From a bacterium (lineage in GTDB: Bacteria; Planctomycetota; Planctomycetia; Kolteriales; Kolteriaceae), in assembly GCA_019753235.1 (NCBI GenBank), contig JAIELF010000055.1, forward strand, positions 1-64,000: a stretch of DNA of 64,000 bases, read 5' to 3'. This document shows positions 63,891-64,000 of the stretch, in pieces. The first letter of the stretch is position 1. Every line of letters starts with the position of its first letter. The notes beneath the pieces are model-generated. The model searched no databases, had not been told where the DNA came from, and saw only the letters and a list, made by a program, of their open reading frames with translations. Both the position numbers and the translations under genes were made by a program.

Positions 63891-64000
63891 GTGTCCGCCA
63901 TCCAAGAGCCCGCGAAGACTGACCCGAGAACATCTCCCTTGCGACGATGGGTCGATCGTTTAACAGGAGTCGGTTCCTCATTGGTGCTGCATCTGCTGTT
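63891..64000 (+). CDS. Partial gene at the right edge
   Basis: A GTG at 63891 with AGGAAGGA eight bases upstream opens a frame that runs to the edge of the window. The first 36 residues are hydrophilic and then begin a hydrophobic stretch (VGSSLVLHLL), as in the start of a membrane protein. The rest lies outside, so no function is given. Confidence 0.6.
   Translation, partial: MSAIQEPAKTDPRTSPLRRWVDRLTGVGSSLVLHLL

Noticed and set aside
62573..63901. Minus-strand open frame of 442 codons
   Set aside because: It lies antisense to the LptF/G-type gene, whose translation shows clear family features; its own product is Arg/His-rich with no motif or ribosome-binding site.

Overview
The window looks like chromosomal DNA of a planctomycete, possibly of the Gemmatales. 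The evidence is family-level: a secreted subtilase that begins with a planctomycete-type CELLEDRLTP export motif, a PEP-CTERM protein, a SpoIIE-type phosphatase with the planctomycete-style CMEIWGG N-terminus, an McsA/McsB protein-arginine kinase operon outside the Firmicutes, several Gfo/Idh/MocA oxidoreductases, and FHA and ECF-sigma signalling genes. G+C is moderately high and coding density is high. GTG and TTG starts are common, so many open frames begin upstream of the start I prefer. I saw no rRNA, tRNA, CRISPR array, phage or intact insertion sequence.

Layout. 0.2-9.0 kb: a PP2C phosphatase, a PQQ-type beta-propeller protein, two McsA-like zinc proteins with McsB, a 944-residue secreted protein and an oxidoreductase. 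9.0-17.2 kb: a SmtB-type metal sensor fused to a His-rich tail, a lipoprotein, an FHA/coiled-coil protein, RecG and an RlmI-type rRNA methyltransferase. 17.7-26.5 kb: a surface-glycan locus with three GT4 glycosyltransferases (one fused to a polysaccharide deacetylase), a heparinase-fold protein and a bi-domain dehydrogenase. 26.7-31.1 kb: a soluble chemoreceptor-like protein, a cytochrome c, a lipid-A-type acyltransferase and an oxidoreductase. 31.4-36.1 kb: prs, pyrD, a membrane TPR protein and a PEP-CTERM protein. 36.6-43.5 kb: YjbQ, a CPBP protease, an FHA-GAF-PP2C phosphatase coupled to a small membrane protein, two secreted proteins and an ECF sigma/anti-sigma pair. 43.7-49.6 kb: an AhpD-like protein, an acyl-CoA ligase, PfaD, and the RimB/RimK-type pair. 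49.9-64 kb: a giant subtilase with RTX repeats, prfB with a programmed frameshift, a thioredoxin-like protein, a Cys-rich repeat protein, RNase HI, an aminotransferase, an LptF/G-type permease and the start of another gene.

How the genes work together. Clear functional units are mcsA1-mcsA2-mcsB (arginine phosphorylation and proteolysis), the glycan locus, sigma/anti-sigma, rimB-rimK (overlapping by one base), the ATGA-coupled pair at 39.5-39.8 kb, and yjbQ-CPBP. The most unusual items are the zinc-sensor/His-rich fusion with a palindrome just upstream, the duplicated McsA, the chemoreceptor with its sensor domain after its signalling domain, an orphan PfaD facing an acyl-CoA ligase, and the Cys-rich protein behind a long leader. 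No single locus is proven to be a new system.
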